This document shows, piece after piece, positions 22,271-29,737 of a stretch of 55,975 bases of DNA. Origin of the DNA: Deinococcus arboris. Its GTDB lineage: Bacteria; Deinococcota; Deinococci; Deinococcales; Deinococcaceae. The translations under genes and the position numbers were made by a program. Below the pieces are notes generated by a model. It searched no databases and was not told the origin of the DNA. It saw only the letters and a program-made list of their open reading frames with translations. How positions within the stretch are numbered: position 1 is the first letter of the stretch; each line of letters opens with the position of its first letter. The stretch covers positions 1 to 55,975 of the forward strand of contig NZ_WQLB01000031.1 of assembly GCF_009755355.1 (NCBI RefSeq), given 5' to 3'.

Positions 22271-22459
22271 ATGAATATCAAAACTGTTCAAATGATGATC
22301 TTACAGCTGATATTCATAGGATCGTACTCATATTTTATTTACGCGATAGAAAAAATCGACCCATTCCCATCTATTGTCATGATGTCCCTTATAATTCTAG
22401 CTAACATCATAACGCTGATATTAAACCTTATAAAAACGCCAAAGGAAATTTCGACCTAG
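22271..22459 (+). CDS. Small two-helix membrane protein
   Basis: 62 residues with AAGGAGG before the ATG. Two hydrophobic helices, M-I-L-Q-L-I-F-I-G-S-Y-S-Y-F-I-Y and V-M-M-S-L-I-I-L-A-N-I-I-T-L-I-L, separated by a short polar turn. AT-rich like the lipoprotein gene 15 bp upstream, with which it forms an operon. It could be the membrane partner of that lipoprotein. Function unknown. Confidence 0.75.
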   Translation: MNIKTVQMMILQLIFIGSYSYFIYAIEKIDPFPSIVMMSLIILANIITLILNLIKTPKEIST

Positions 22460-22462
22460 AGG

Positions 22463-22690
22463 TTACTGGAGGCCTTGTGAAGAGTCAAAACTCGGCATGA
22501 GGGTTTGTAAGGCCCGCCAAAACGAGGGCGACGGGTGGAGCAGGAGCTCCTGGAGCTGATCGAGACCCAGTCGAAACACGGACATTGCACGGTGTCCGTG
22601 TTTCTTCCATTCCATGGGCTGCTTGATGGCCAGGACCTGGCCCGTTACACAGGCCCAGATAAAGGCGGTGAGGGTGCCCCAATTGCACCG
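22463..22690 (-). pseudogene. Remnant of an IS4-type transposase (C-terminus)
   Basis: On the minus strand about 75 codons read L-T-A-F-I-W-A-C-V-T-G, then K-K-H-G-H-R-A-M-S-V-F-R-L-G-L-D, matching by eye the conserved tail of IS4-family transposases (K-x-H-G-R-R-A-x-S-V-F-R-x-G-L-D). The DDE catalytic domain is missing and the frame upstream changes to unrelated sequence near 22690. No terminal inverted repeats were found. An old insertion scar at the edge of the AT-rich island. Confidence 0.55.
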
Positions 22691-22821
22691 CTCAATCCTG
22701 TGTCCATTGTAACATGAGTAAATGATGAGTCGGGCAGGCTGGGGGCATGACCTCCTTCTTCCTTCAGCAGCGCGTCGCCTTCGTCCATCAGGCGCTCCAG
22801 AGAGGCAGGCGGAGAGACCAT
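22691..22821 (-). pseudogene. N-terminal fragment of a small gene behind the partition operon
   Basis: From ATG 22821 on the minus strand the frame begins M-V-S-P-P-A-S-L-E-R-L-M-D-E-G-D and then runs into the transposase remnant. It looks like the start of a small soluble protein truncated by the insertion. It would have been the third gene after parA and the ribbon-helix-helix gene. Weak evidence. Confidence 0.3.
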
Positions 22822-22825
22822 AAAA

Positions 22826-22855
22826 GTGTGACCCCACAGAAATGTGAGGTCACAC
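22826..22855. promoter_or_regulatory. Partition-type site P1
   Basis: GTGTGACC (22826-22833) and GGTCACAC (22848-22855) are perfect inverted arms around CACAGAAATGTGA. The core CAGAAATGTGA recurs at P2 and P3. It lies just after the ribbon-helix-helix gene. Confidence 0.5.
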
Positions 22856-22872
22856 AATGACAGAAATTCAAT

Positions 22873-23151
22873 TCAGCTCGGGCGACCCAGAAACTCCTGA
22901 ATGGCGCGGTCGGCCAGATCTTGCACGCTGCATCCTTCCGTTGCTGCCCGAATCTTTAGGGCCCGGTGAGTGCTGGCAGGCAGCGCCACGTTCACCCGCT
23001 TCTCGGTCTCTGGCGCGGCCACAGCCTGCGGCACAGGTGTCCGAGTCACAGAAATGTGATCGTGTGATTCTGTGGATACAGGGCGCGGCACGTCCTGAGC
23101 ACGGCGCGCGGCCTTCAGGATGCTGTTCGCATCGTTGCCCTTCTTGCTCAT
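22873..23151 (-). CDS. Ribbon-helix-helix partner of ParA (ParG-like)
   Basis: 92 residues, coupled to parA by ATGA. A flexible N-terminal half (with K-K-G-N-D-A-N-S-I-L-K) is followed by E-K-R-V-N-V-A-L-P-A-S-T-H-R-A-L-K-I-R-A-A, the beta strand and first helix of a ribbon-helix-helix domain. Size, order and flexible arm fit ParG-type partition proteins, which bind the centromere and regulate the operon. P2 lies inside this gene and P1/P3 flank the operon. Confidence 0.8.
   Translation of the reverse strand: MSKKGNDANSILKAARRAQDVPRPVSTESHDHISVTRTPVPQAVAAPETEKRVNVALPASTHRALKIRAATEGCSVQDLADRAIQEFLGRPS
23047..23074. promoter_or_regulatory. Partition-type site P2 inside the ribbon-helix-helix gene
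   Basis: CACAGAA (23047-23053) and TTCTGTG (23068-23074) are perfect inverted arms enclosing ATGTGATCGTGTGA. It shares CAGAAATGTGAT and GTGTGA with P3. Being inside a gene it could also be chance, but the three sites agree well. Confidence 0.5.
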
Positions 23152-23735
23152 GCCTTGACCCCCAGTTCGTTCAGCGCCTCGCGGAAGGGCGCAAGCAAGT
23201 GCCCGGGGATCAGGCCTCCAAAGCTGCGCTGATAGTCCACCGACTTGCGCACGTGGGCCACCACTGGGTAGCCCAGCTGGGCCAGCGCGTCGGGCATCGC
23301 GCGGCTTACCCCGTCGTTTTCCAGACGGTTCAGAACAAAGCCCAACTGCACCCCATCCGGCAGAGTGACCTCGCTGAGGGCCGTGACCGTTTCCTCCAGG
23401 CGGTCCACTTCACCCGAGCCGGGCAGCAGCGGCACGAGCAACACCTCGCTCTGCTTAGCTGTGTCCTGCAGCGTGCGCTTGTCATTCGGCGGGGTGTCCA
23501 CGATCAGGAAGTCCACGGCGCCGATGGTTGTGGCCTGCATGGGACCCACCACGCGGTAGGGCAGGGCCGTGCCTGCCTCCTGAGCGTTGTACGCCCAGCT
23601 GGTGGCCGTGCCTTCCGGATCTCGGTCCAGCAGGGCCACGGTATGCCCCGCCTCGCCCAGCACCTGGGCCACGCCAATCGAGGTCAGGGTCTTCCCCACC
23701 CCGCCCTTCTTGCTCAGCACGCTGATGGTTTTCAT
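23148..23735 (-). CDS. parA: ParA-type partition ATPase (small, type Ib-like)
   Basis: 195 residues. The deviant Walker A K-K-G-G-V-G-K-T is at residues 9-16, with the A' region A-L-L-D-R-D-P-E-G-T-A-T-S-W and Walker B-like V-D-F-L-I-V-D-T-P-P. There is no N-terminal helix-turn-helix, so it belongs with the short ParA/ParF proteins. It should move or position the element at cell division, which implies an extrachromosomal state. No ribosome binding site; a TAAAAT box 9 nt before the ATG suggests a nearly leaderless transcript. Confidence 0.9.
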   Translation of the reverse strand: MKTISVLSKKGGVGKTLTSIGVAQVLGEAGHTVALLDRDPEGTATSWAYNAQEAGTALPYRVVGPMQATTIGAVDFLIVDTPPNDKRTLQDTAKQSEVLLVPLLPGSGEVDRLEETVTALSEVTLPDGVQLGFVLNRLENDGVSRAMPDALAQLGYPVVAHVRKSVDYQRSFGGLIPGHLLAPFREALNELGVKA

Positions 23736-23748
23736 ACATCGGTGATTT

Positions 23749-23793
23749 TACACAAACACAGAAGTCCAGAAAACCAGAAATGTGATTGTGTGA
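23749..23793. promoter_or_regulatory. Partition-type site P3 upstream of parA
   Basis: Near-perfect inverted arms ACACAA and TTGTGT enclose CACAGAAGTCCAGAAAACC and the core CAGAAATGTGAT, followed by TGTGTGA. It covers the parA promoter region and is the best candidate for the centromere and autoregulatory site of the partition operon. Confidence 0.55.
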
Positions 23794-23812
23794 AATTACG
23801 GCAGGCGAGAGC

Positions 23813-24292
23813 ATGAGCCGCTACGGGACGTTCAGCACGCGGGCAGACGCTGAGGCGTATCTGGAGCGCGTCAAAGACCCGGCCCGCCGCGCGCAGGCCC
23901 GTCAGGACCTGGGCCTCCCCACGGGGCCAGCCAGCCTGCCCGACACCTATCTGCCGGCCAGCCACAGCAACGGTTACCTGACCGAAGCCCTGTTCCAGGC
24001 GGACGTGGTGCGCAACCTCACCGCCTTCGGGTGGGCCGTGCAACAGACCCTGCTGGGCAGCGCAGGCAATGGCTCGGTGTATTACACGCCCGGCTGGCCC
24101 GACTTACAGGTGTACCGCGCCCCCCGCCGGCTGTTCTTCCTGGAACTGAAGCAGCCGGGGAAGAAGCCGAGTGAGGCCCAACTGGCTGCCCATGCCCGAT
24201 TGCGTCTCGCCGGCTTTCGCGTGACCGTCGCCTACACCCTTGACCAGGCCCTGGCCGCGGCCCAGGAGGAACTGTGCGCACCCAGCTATTGA
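23813..24292 (+). CDS. VRR-NUC domain nuclease
   Basis: 159 residues from ATG 23813. The C-terminal half is a VRR-NUC domain of the PD-(D/E)xK fold: G-W-P-D-L-Q-V-Y, then L-F-F-L-E-L-K-Q-P-G-K-K-P-S-E-A-Q and G-F-R-V-T-V-A-Y-T. Asp, Glu and Lys of the active site are all present. Phage VRR-NUC proteins are standalone nucleases of replication or recombination modules, possibly acting on branched DNA. Divergent from parA across P3. Confidence 0.85.
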   Translation: MSRYGTFSTRADAEAYLERVKDPARRAQARQDLGLPTGPASLPDTYLPASHSNGYLTEALFQADVVRNLTAFGWAVQQTLLGSAGNGSVYYTPGWPDLQVYRAPRRLFFLELKQPGKKPSEAQLAAHARLRLAGFRVTVAYTLDQALAAAQEELCAPSY

Positions 24293-24489
24293 TCGTTCCA
24301 GCGCCCCTGACGTTGCCCGGTGAGTTTCAGGGCACGGTGACCCTGCGCGCCACGCCCGATGGAGGGGCCGACCTGCTGGCCACGGGGGCCGGCACCCAGT
24401 TCAACCGTCTGGCGCCCCACGCCCTGGACGCGCTGCGGGACTGGCTATGCGAATTGCGGGGCCTGCCCAGCGGGGGAGGGGAGAGGTGA
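24274..24489 (+). CDS. Hypothetical early protein
   Basis: 71 residues from GTG 24274, with AGGAGG upstream inside the nuclease gene, which it overlaps by 19 bp. Beta-rich centre (G-T-V-T-L-R-A-T-P-D-G-G-A-D-L-L) then a helix A-L-D-A-L-R-D-W-L-C-E-L. Function unknown. Confidence 0.7.
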   Translation: MRTQLLIVPAPLTLPGEFQGTVTLRATPDGGADLLATGAGTQFNRLAPHALDALRDWLCELRGLPSGGGER

Positions 24490-24656
24490 AACGCTGGCTG
24501 GATCGGCTGTGGGCTCTCTTGGAGGCCTGGGCTTCGGAGGCGTGTCCTGTGTGCGGGGGCCTGTGCATTCTTCCTGGCGCCTTGCCAGACACGGTGTACG
24601 GGTGTGTGCGCTGCCCCGCCTGCCAGGGAACGGGGAAGGTGGCCCGAGGTGAGTAA
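24486..24656 (+). CDS. Small zinc-ribbon protein
   Basis: 56 residues from GTG 24486 (GTGA overlap). C-P-V-C-G-G and C-x2-C-P-A-C-Q-G-T-G-K resemble the C-x2-C-x-G-x-G repeats of DnaJ-type zinc fingers. Likely one or two zinc sites. Function unknown. Confidence 0.7.
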   Translation: MKRWLDRLWALLEAWASEACPVCGGLCILPGALPDTVYGCVRCPACQGTGKVARGE

Positions 24657-25044
24657 GCCGCTGGCCCTCACCCCAGAAGAGGACGCGCGGCTGTGGGCGG
24701 CCGGTGCGTCGCACCATTACGAGCACACGGCTGCCGCCCTGCGGGTGCGCTACCGCCTGCACCTGACGCCCGCGGAATACTTGCGCCTCTGCCAGGCGAT
24801 TGTGGTGGCCCTGCCCCGCTTGGAGCTGGACGCGGTTGCTGGTACCGGCCGCCGCGTGTTCCTGATCTATCCCGTGCTGGGCCGCTGGACCGAGCTGATC
24901 TATGACCTGGACCGGGAGCTGATCATCACGGCCCTGACGCCCAGACCCATGCCCCTCAAAGGCCGGGCGCGGCGCAAGATCGAGCACTTCCGGCGCCGCG
25001 CGCACCCCAGGGGTGGCAGCCGCCCCCCGAAGGACAACCCATGA
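24649..25044 (+). CDS. Hypothetical early protein
   Basis: 131 residues from GTG 24649. L-A-L-T-P-E-E-D-A-R-L-W-A-A-G-A-S-H-H-Y at the N-terminus, helix-rich, with a central V-F-L-I-Y-P-V-L and V/I-rich strands (L-I-I-T-A-L-T-P) and a basic C-terminus. No family recognised. Overlaps both neighbours. Confidence 0.65.
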   Translation: MSKPLALTPEEDARLWAAGASHHYEHTAAALRVRYRLHLTPAEYLRLCQAIVVALPRLELDAVAGTGRRVFLIYPVLGRWTELIYDLDRELIITALTPRPMPLKGRARRKIEHFRRRAHPRGGSRPPKDNP

Positions 25045-25424
25045 CCCTGATGCCAATTCCCTGTCCGCATGTCCAGTGCGGCGTGACCCTGAGCGTGCAC
25101 GCCTGCACTCCGAACGGCGAGCAGGCCCGGTGTGGCGCCTGCCGGGGCCGGGTGGCCTTCGAGGGCGGCGCGCTGCGGGCGATCAGTCTCTTTGAGGATG
25201 CCTACGAAGCCCTTGACGCGTTCCGGCGGAGTGTGGCCCAGGCCGTGCATCTGCTGATCGTGGCGGTGCGCCAGCGGCTGTCTTCACTGCGCCCCGTGCC
25301 TTCTGAGCACGTGCCCCAGTCGCAACCCTGCACCCTGCACCTGGCCCTGAGCACGCCGGCCCGGCTCTCTCTGCCCACCCTGGACCGCCGCCCCCTTCGT
25401 TCTCCGGCCACGCGCCGCCGCTGA
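25041..25424 (+). CDS. Zinc-ribbon protein with helical middle
   Basis: 127 residues, ATGA overlap. N-terminal C-P-H-V-Q-C-G and A-R-C-G-A-C-R-G-R-V make a typical zinc ribbon, followed by a helix F-E-D-A-Y-E-A-L-D-A-F and a hydrophobic stretch V-H-L-L-I-V-A-V. The C-terminal 40 residues are low complexity. Function unknown. Confidence 0.65.
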   Translation: MTLMPIPCPHVQCGVTLSVHACTPNGEQARCGACRGRVAFEGGALRAISLFEDAYEALDAFRRSVAQAVHLLIVAVRQRLSSLRPVPSEHVPQSQPCTLHLALSTPARLSLPTLDRRPLRSPATRRR

Positions 25425-25430
25425 GGTTTT

Positions 25431-25655
25431 ATGGCCCGAAAATCTGCCACGCATCCCGACAAAGCCCGCCGCGCGTTCCTCCGAGGCACGGCGCACAGCT
25501 CGCCGCATGCCGCCATCGAAGCGGGGGCCCGGACCGAAGAGGAGTGGGCGGCGATGCTGGAAGGGCAGCACGCCCGGTTCTGGGCCGCGAATGGTCAGAA
25601 GGCCCGGCGCGCGGTCAAGAAGCGTCACCCGATGCAGGTGAGTGGGGCCTCTTGA
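25431..25655 (+). CDS. Small basic protein before the terminase genes
   Basis: 74 residues, basic (M-A-R-K-S-A-T-H-P-D-K-A-R-R-A-F, K-K-R-H-P), with A-G-A-R-T-E-E-E-W in the middle. Weak resemblance to DNA-binding helices. Function unknown. Confidence 0.6.
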   Translation: MARKSATHPDKARRAFLRGTAHSSPHAAIEAGARTEEEWAAMLEGQHARFWAANGQKARRAVKKRHPMQVSGAS

Positions 25656-25669
25656 GTCAGCGGTACACA

Positions 25670-26047
25670 ATGGCCCAAAGTGGGCCAAGCCTGAATAAGG
25701 AAGCGAAGCGCCGGCGGGTAAGTCCTGAAGACATTGCGGCCCTGCAAAAACGGGCGGAGGCCTGGGCGTCCCTTGGAGGTCCTGGACGGGCGGGGGTGCA
25801 GGCTCGGGCGCGTGCGGCGTTTGCGCTGTACCTGGACATCCTTCGGCACGGCCTGACGCTGGACTTTCCCCGTTGGCTCTCGCAGCACAGTGGTATTCCC
25901 CGGACCACCTGCCAGCGCTATCTGAAGTCGGGCCGCGCCCTGGCCACGGGCAGTAAAGCCAACCGGAATCAGAGTGGCCTGCTGGCCGAACAGCGAGAAC
26001 GCGAGCAGACGCCGGTGGTCAGCCCCATCAACTGGGATGAGGAGTAA
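25670..26047 (+). CDS. Helix-turn-helix protein closing the early plus-strand operon
   Basis: 125 residues from ATG 25670; a TTG at 25652 overlapping the previous stop is an alternative. V-S-P-E-D-I-A-A-L-Q-K-R-A-E-A-W is followed by L-S-Q-H-S-G-I-P-R-T-T-C-Q-R-Y-L-K-S-G-R, a helix-turn-helix with a clear recognition helix. It is the last gene before a strong terminator and the first late promoter, so it is a natural candidate for the late-gene activator; that is inference from position only. Confidence 0.65.
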   Translation: MAQSGPSLNKEAKRRRVSPEDIAALQKRAEAWASLGGPGRAGVQARARAAFALYLDILRHGLTLDFPRWLSQHSGIPRTTCQRYLKSGRALATGSKANRNQSGLLAEQREREQTPVVSPINWDEE

Positions 26048-26073
26048 AGCGCTCCGCCTGATACCGCTCACCC

Positions 26074-26100
26074 GCCGCGCCCGTCCAGCGCGGCTTTTTT
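26074..26100 (+). terminator. Terminator before the late region
   Basis: GCCGCGC (26074-26080), 7-nt loop, GCGCGGC (26088-26094), then six T. The first late-promoter element begins two bases later. Confidence 0.85.
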
Positions 26101-26101
26101 G

Positions 26102-26129
26102 CGTCACGCGCGGCCCCACGATAGGGGTA
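26102..26129 (+). promoter_or_regulatory. Late promoter element 1 (CGTCACGC variant)
   Basis: CGTCACGC (26102-26109), 7 nt, CACGAT, 6 nt, A of the terminase ATG at 26129. Same geometry as the six other copies. It decides the start of the gene, which has no proper ribosome binding site. Confidence 0.7.
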
Positions 26130-26983
26130 TGACGCGCAAGGCGCGCACAAGCGCACCCACGGGGGGCGCTGCCCCGGCCACCGGCAGCCCAGCTCCACCC
26201 ACCACCTTTGCCGAGGCCTACGCGCTGCTGAATCCCCGGCAGCGAAAATTCGTGTCCTTTTACCTGCAGCGGCCCAACGCCACACGGGCCGCTCAGAAAG
26301 CCGGCTACAGCAAGAAAACCGCGTACTCCATCGGCTCCGAAAACCTGAATAAACCTGAGATCAAAACGGCCCTGCGCCTGGGCTGGATCGAGAGCGGGGC
26401 CGGCCCCGAGGAAGTGCGTGCGCGTACAGAAGAGGTCATGCGTGCGGACCTGGCTGATGTGTGCCGCTTCGAGCGCGAGCTGCACCGGCCGATGACCTGG
26501 GTGCCCGTCCGTAAATTGCTGACCGACCTCCAAGAAGACATTGCTTTTGAGGAGGAGTACGCCAACAGGGCGCTGCTGGATGATGACCAACTCAAAGCGC
26601 ACGCCGCTGGCCAGGTCCGGCGCCGGGACCAGGCCCTGCGCTACGAGATTCAACTCGAGCGCAACCCCAAGGCCGAAGTCTGGGCGCCGGGCCCGCCTGA
26701 GATTCGAGAGGTGGCCATTGCTGACATCGCGGTGGCCCGGGACCGCGGCCTCTCGCACCTCATTCGCAAAACGAAGTATTCCCCGTCTGGTGCGCTGACC
26801 GTCGAGCTTTACGATGGCCAGCACGCGCGGGAGCTGATGGGCAAGTTCCACGGCCTCTGGGGCAAAGACGAAGAGGGGCCCGACGCGCCCCCTGGCCTCC
26901 CGGAAGGCACCGGCCTGGAAGAGGCGTCCGACGAGCAGCTGGCCGGCGAACTCTCGCGCCTGCTGGGCGAGGACGCCCAATGA
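26129..26983 (+). CDS. terS: Terminase small subunit
   Basis: 284 residues. L-N-P-R-Q-R-K-F-V-S-F-Y-L, N-A-T-R-A-A-Q-K-A-G-Y-S and K-P-E-I-K-T-A-L (residues about 32-80) are the DNA-binding region of the phage small terminase family. It recognises phage DNA and starts packaging with the large subunit. The protein is longer than the usual 150-200 residues, with extra helical C-terminal sequence. ATGA overlap with the terL reading frame. Confidence 0.9.
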   Translation: MTRKARTSAPTGGAAPATGSPAPPTTFAEAYALLNPRQRKFVSFYLQRPNATRAAQKAGYSKKTAYSIGSENLNKPEIKTALRLGWIESGAGPEEVRARTEEVMRADLADVCRFERELHRPMTWVPVRKLLTDLQEDIAFEEEYANRALLDDDQLKAHAAGQVRRRDQALRYEIQLERNPKAEVWAPGPPEIREVAIADIAVARDRGLSHLIRKTKYSPSGALTVELYDGQHARELMGKFHGLWGKDEEGPDAPPGLPEGTGLEEASDEQLAGELSRLLGEDAQ

Positions 26984-28678
26984 CGGCCGCGCTGATTGAC
27001 GAGCAGTTGATTTACCCCTCACGGGCGGCGGCTATCGCTGAAGCGGTGATCCGCCGGGCCACGGTGCGCGGCACCCTGATTCGCACGGAGATGATCCGCC
27101 GAGCCCGCGCCCTGCGCACCCTGAACACCAGCGCCGAAGCCCGCCTGGCCGCCATTGAGAAGGCCCGCCGTGATCCCGTCTGGTTTATCAATCTCTTCTG
27201 CTGGACCTTAGACCCCCGCAACGTCGCGGAGGGCCTGCCCGGCGTGCTCCCCCTGCGCCTGCGGCCCCGGCAGGAAGAGTACGTGGCCTGGCTGGATGAG
27301 CGCGTGCGCGGACGGCAGAACGGCCTAACGGAAAAGAGCCGCGACGAGGGCATGACCTGGGTGCTCTGCGCCTACTACGTGCACCACTGGCTCTTCTGGA
27401 AAGACTTCAAAGGCGGCATCGGGTCCCGTAAGGAAGTGCTGGTGGACCGCCTGGGCGATATGGACAGCATCTAGCATCTTCGAGAAGATCCGCTTCATCG
27501 TGGAGAAGCTGCCCAAATGGCTCAAGCCCCGGGGCTACAAGCGCAAGGCCCACGCGCCCTTCATGCGCCTGATTAATCCCCAGAACGGCAACACGGTCAC
27601 CGGTGAAAGCGGCGACAACATCGGGCGCGGGGGCCGCAACACGCTGTACTTCGTGGACGAACACGCGGCCATCGAGCGCGCCGAATCGGTGGACAGCGCC
27701 CTGTCGGAAAACACCCGCACGATCATCTACGGCAGCACCCCGAAGGGCGTGGGCAATCTGTTTTTCCGCAAGCGCTTCAGCGGCAAGATCAGCGTGTTCA
27801 CTTTCTCCTGGCGGGCGAATCCCGACAAGAACTTCACGGCCCGGTACCTGGACGAGAAGGGCCAGGTGCAGACCATGCACCCCTGGTACGAGTGGGCCGT
27901 CGAGCGTATTGATGACCCCGTGATCATCGCGCAGGAAATCGATATCGACTACACGGCCAGCGTGACGGGCGTGGTCATTCCCCAGAAGTGGGTGCAGGCG
28001 GCCGTGAAGCTGGAACTGGCGCCGCAGCAGCCCCGGCAGGCGGGCCTGGACGTGGGCAGTGAGGAAGGGGACCGCACGGTGTACGCCCTGGCGGCTGGGC
28101 CAGCGGTGCTGAAGGTGCAGGCCATGCTGGGCGGGAGTGTCGAGGACGACGTGCGCGAGGAGGCCACGCGCGATCAGATCTTGGCCCTGCAATACGACAA
28201 GTTGGGCGTGGGAGCGGGCATTACGCGCACGCTGAACCGGGACAAGGCCGAGCTGCCGTTTGCGATTCAGGGCCTGGCGAACAGCAACAAGCCGACCGGC
28301 ACCGAGTACGAGGACCGGCCGGAACTCACAGCCCGCCAGCGGTTTGCGAACTATGCGGCGGAGCTGTGGTGGCGCCTGCGCCTGCGCTTCCAGCGGACGT
28401 GGCTGCGGTCAGTGAAGGGTGAGGCCTGGGAGGATGACCAGTGCATCAGCCTGTACCACCTGCGAGAGAGCCCGGAGCTCCAGAAGTTGATGGCGCAGCT
28501 GTCCCAGCCGACGTTCAAGAAGATGGGGACCAGCGACAAGATCGTGGTGAACAAGTACGGGGAAGGCACGAGCTCGCCGGACTATGCCGAGGCGCTGATG
28601 TACGCCTTTGCGCCGCTGCCGGAGCTGGACGCGCCACCGCCGCCGAGTGGGGGCGGCTACGGGCTCGGGGAGTACTGA
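26980..28678 (+). pseudogene. terL: Terminase large subunit, frame broken by a 7-bp duplication
   Basis: The N-terminal frame (26980-27474) carries R-P-R-Q-E-E-Y-V, the Walker A-like K-S-R-D-E-G-M-T-W and G-S-R-K-E-V-L-V-D-R-L-G-D-M-D-S-I, then stops. The second frame continues F-E-K-I-R-F-I, then Y-F-V-D-E-H-A (Walker B) and the nuclease domain up to 28678. At the break AGCATCT is present twice in tandem (27466-27472, 27473-27479). Removing one copy joins the frames exactly as D-S-I-F-E-K-I-R-F. ATPase and nuclease parts are thus separated, and packaging should fail unless this is a sequencing error or is bypassed. Intact length would be about 563 residues. Confidence 0.88.
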
Positions 28679-28921
28679 TCAGCGTTCGAAGTCGATGGGG
28701 CCTAGCTCTAAGTACCAAGTCTTATCGCCCACCGGGAACTGAGCGCGATCATTTGGTGTATCCATTACGTCGGCATCACCTAAGGCGACGTCGCCGTAAA
28801 TCCGTGTATCCAGCAAGTGCAGCTTGACGTTCTGAATCGCTTCCTCACGTGTGCGTCCGTGCCACACGCCCCTGTATTGCTCCTGTTCGTCGAAAGCCAC
28901 TGCGTAGTATCCGTTTGCCAT
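28679..28921 (-). CDS. Small hypothetical protein, inserted against the late genes
   Basis: 80 residues on the minus strand; AAGGG before the ATG and TATAAA just upstream. Y-Y-A-V-A-F-D-E-Q-E-Q-Y-R-G, then T-R-E-E-A-I-Q-N-V-K-L-H-L-L recalls the strand-strand-helix of HicB-like proteins, but the match is weak and there is no HicA partner. Less GC-rich than its surroundings; probably a moron. Confidence 0.65.
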   Translation of the reverse strand: MANGYYAVAFDEQEQYRGVWHGRTREEAIQNVKLHLLDTRIYGDVALGDADVMDTPNDRAQFPVGDKTWYLELGPIDFER

Positions 28922-28941
28922 ATCCCTTTATAGCGTGCTCC

Positions 28942-28969
28942 TGTCACGCTCGGGCGAACGATGCAGGCG
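28942..28969 (+). promoter_or_regulatory. Late promoter element 2
   Basis: TGTCACGC (28942-28949), 7 nt, AACGAT, 6 nt, G of a GTG codon at 28969. This spacing argues for the GTG as the true start of the RyR-domain gene rather than the ATG three codons later. Confidence 0.7.
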
Positions 28970-29664
28970 TGAAAAACATGACGCTGATCCTGACCCTGGC
29001 TGCCCTGGCGCATGAGGCCAATCGGCATTACTGCGCGAGCATTGGGGACACGTCTCAAGTGCCCTGGGACGCCGCCCCTGACTGGCAGAAAGACAGCGCC
29101 GTTAAGGGGATTGAAGGTGCCCTGGCTGGCAACACGCCCGCGCAGCAGCACGAAAGCTGGATGGCGGAGAAGGTGGCCACCGGTTGGGTCTACGGCGACG
29201 CGAAAGACCCTGATGCCAAGACGCACCCCTGCTTGGTGCCCTACGACCAGTTACCAGACGATCAGAAGCGCAAGGACCACCTGTACAGCGCGGTGGTGAA
29301 GGCGGCGCATGGGGCACTCACCGCCGATCTGACACCCAGGGCAACTACTGCTTCCCTGCAAAGGCCCAGCATCGGCCGCCAAGTCCATTACGTTCTTGCT
29401 GACGGCCAGCATCGCGCGGCCACAGTTGTCAATGCTTGGCCAACCAGCGCTCAGAACACCATCTGCAACCTGACTGTGTACCTGGATGGCTGCAATGACC
29501 TGAACTGTGCGGATGCTTCGCAGCCCGCCTCGGGGAAGTGTCATCCGTTCCTGGTTCCGCCGGGTGCCAACAACCGTATTCCCGGTGTGCTGACTGTTGG
29601 CAGTGCACATCAAGACGAGGACACTCGCGCTCCCGGAACTTGGCACTGGCCAGAGCGCGTTTAA
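28969..29664 (+). CDS. RyR-domain protein with second C-terminal domain
   Basis: 231 residues. Residues about 25-115 fit the ryanodine-receptor (RyR) repeat: P-W-D-A-A-P-D-W-Q-K-D-S-A, then T-P-A-Q-Q-H-E-S-W-M-A-E-K, G-W-V-Y-G-D-A-K-D and V-P-Y-D-Q-L-P. The C-terminal half (V-H-Y-V-L-A-D-G, then L-T-V-Y-L-D-G, ending G-T-W-H-W-P-E-R-V) resembles a second small domain that I associate with phage hypothetical proteins. It lies between terminase and portal with its own promoter and terminator. RyR-bearing phage proteins have no settled role. Confidence 0.8.
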   Translation: MKNMTLILTLAALAHEANRHYCASIGDTSQVPWDAAPDWQKDSAVKGIEGALAGNTPAQQHESWMAEKVATGWVYGDAKDPDAKTHPCLVPYDQLPDDQKRKDHLYSAVVKAAHGALTADLTPRATTASLQRPSIGRQVHYVLADGQHRAATVVNAWPTSAQNTICNLTVYLDGCNDLNCADASQPASGKCHPFLVPPGANNRIPGVLTVGSAHQDEDTRAPGTWHWPERV

Positions 29665-29683
29665 ATCGACACCTGACTGCCGA

Positions 29684-29707
29684 AGCCCCGCCTAGTGCGG
29701 GGTTTTT
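29684..29707 (+). terminator. Terminator after the RyR-domain gene
   Basis: GCCCCGC (29685-29691), loop CTAGT, GCGGGG (29697-29702), then five T. Late element 3 starts 3 bases later. Confidence 0.8.
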
Positions 29708-29709
29708 GC

Positions 29710-29737
29710 TGTCACGCCGCCCCTGATGCTTGACCCA
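29710..29737 (+). promoter_or_regulatory. Late promoter element 3
   Basis: TGTCACGC (29710-29717), 7 nt, GATGCT, 6 nt, A of the portal ATG at 29737. Confidence 0.75.
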
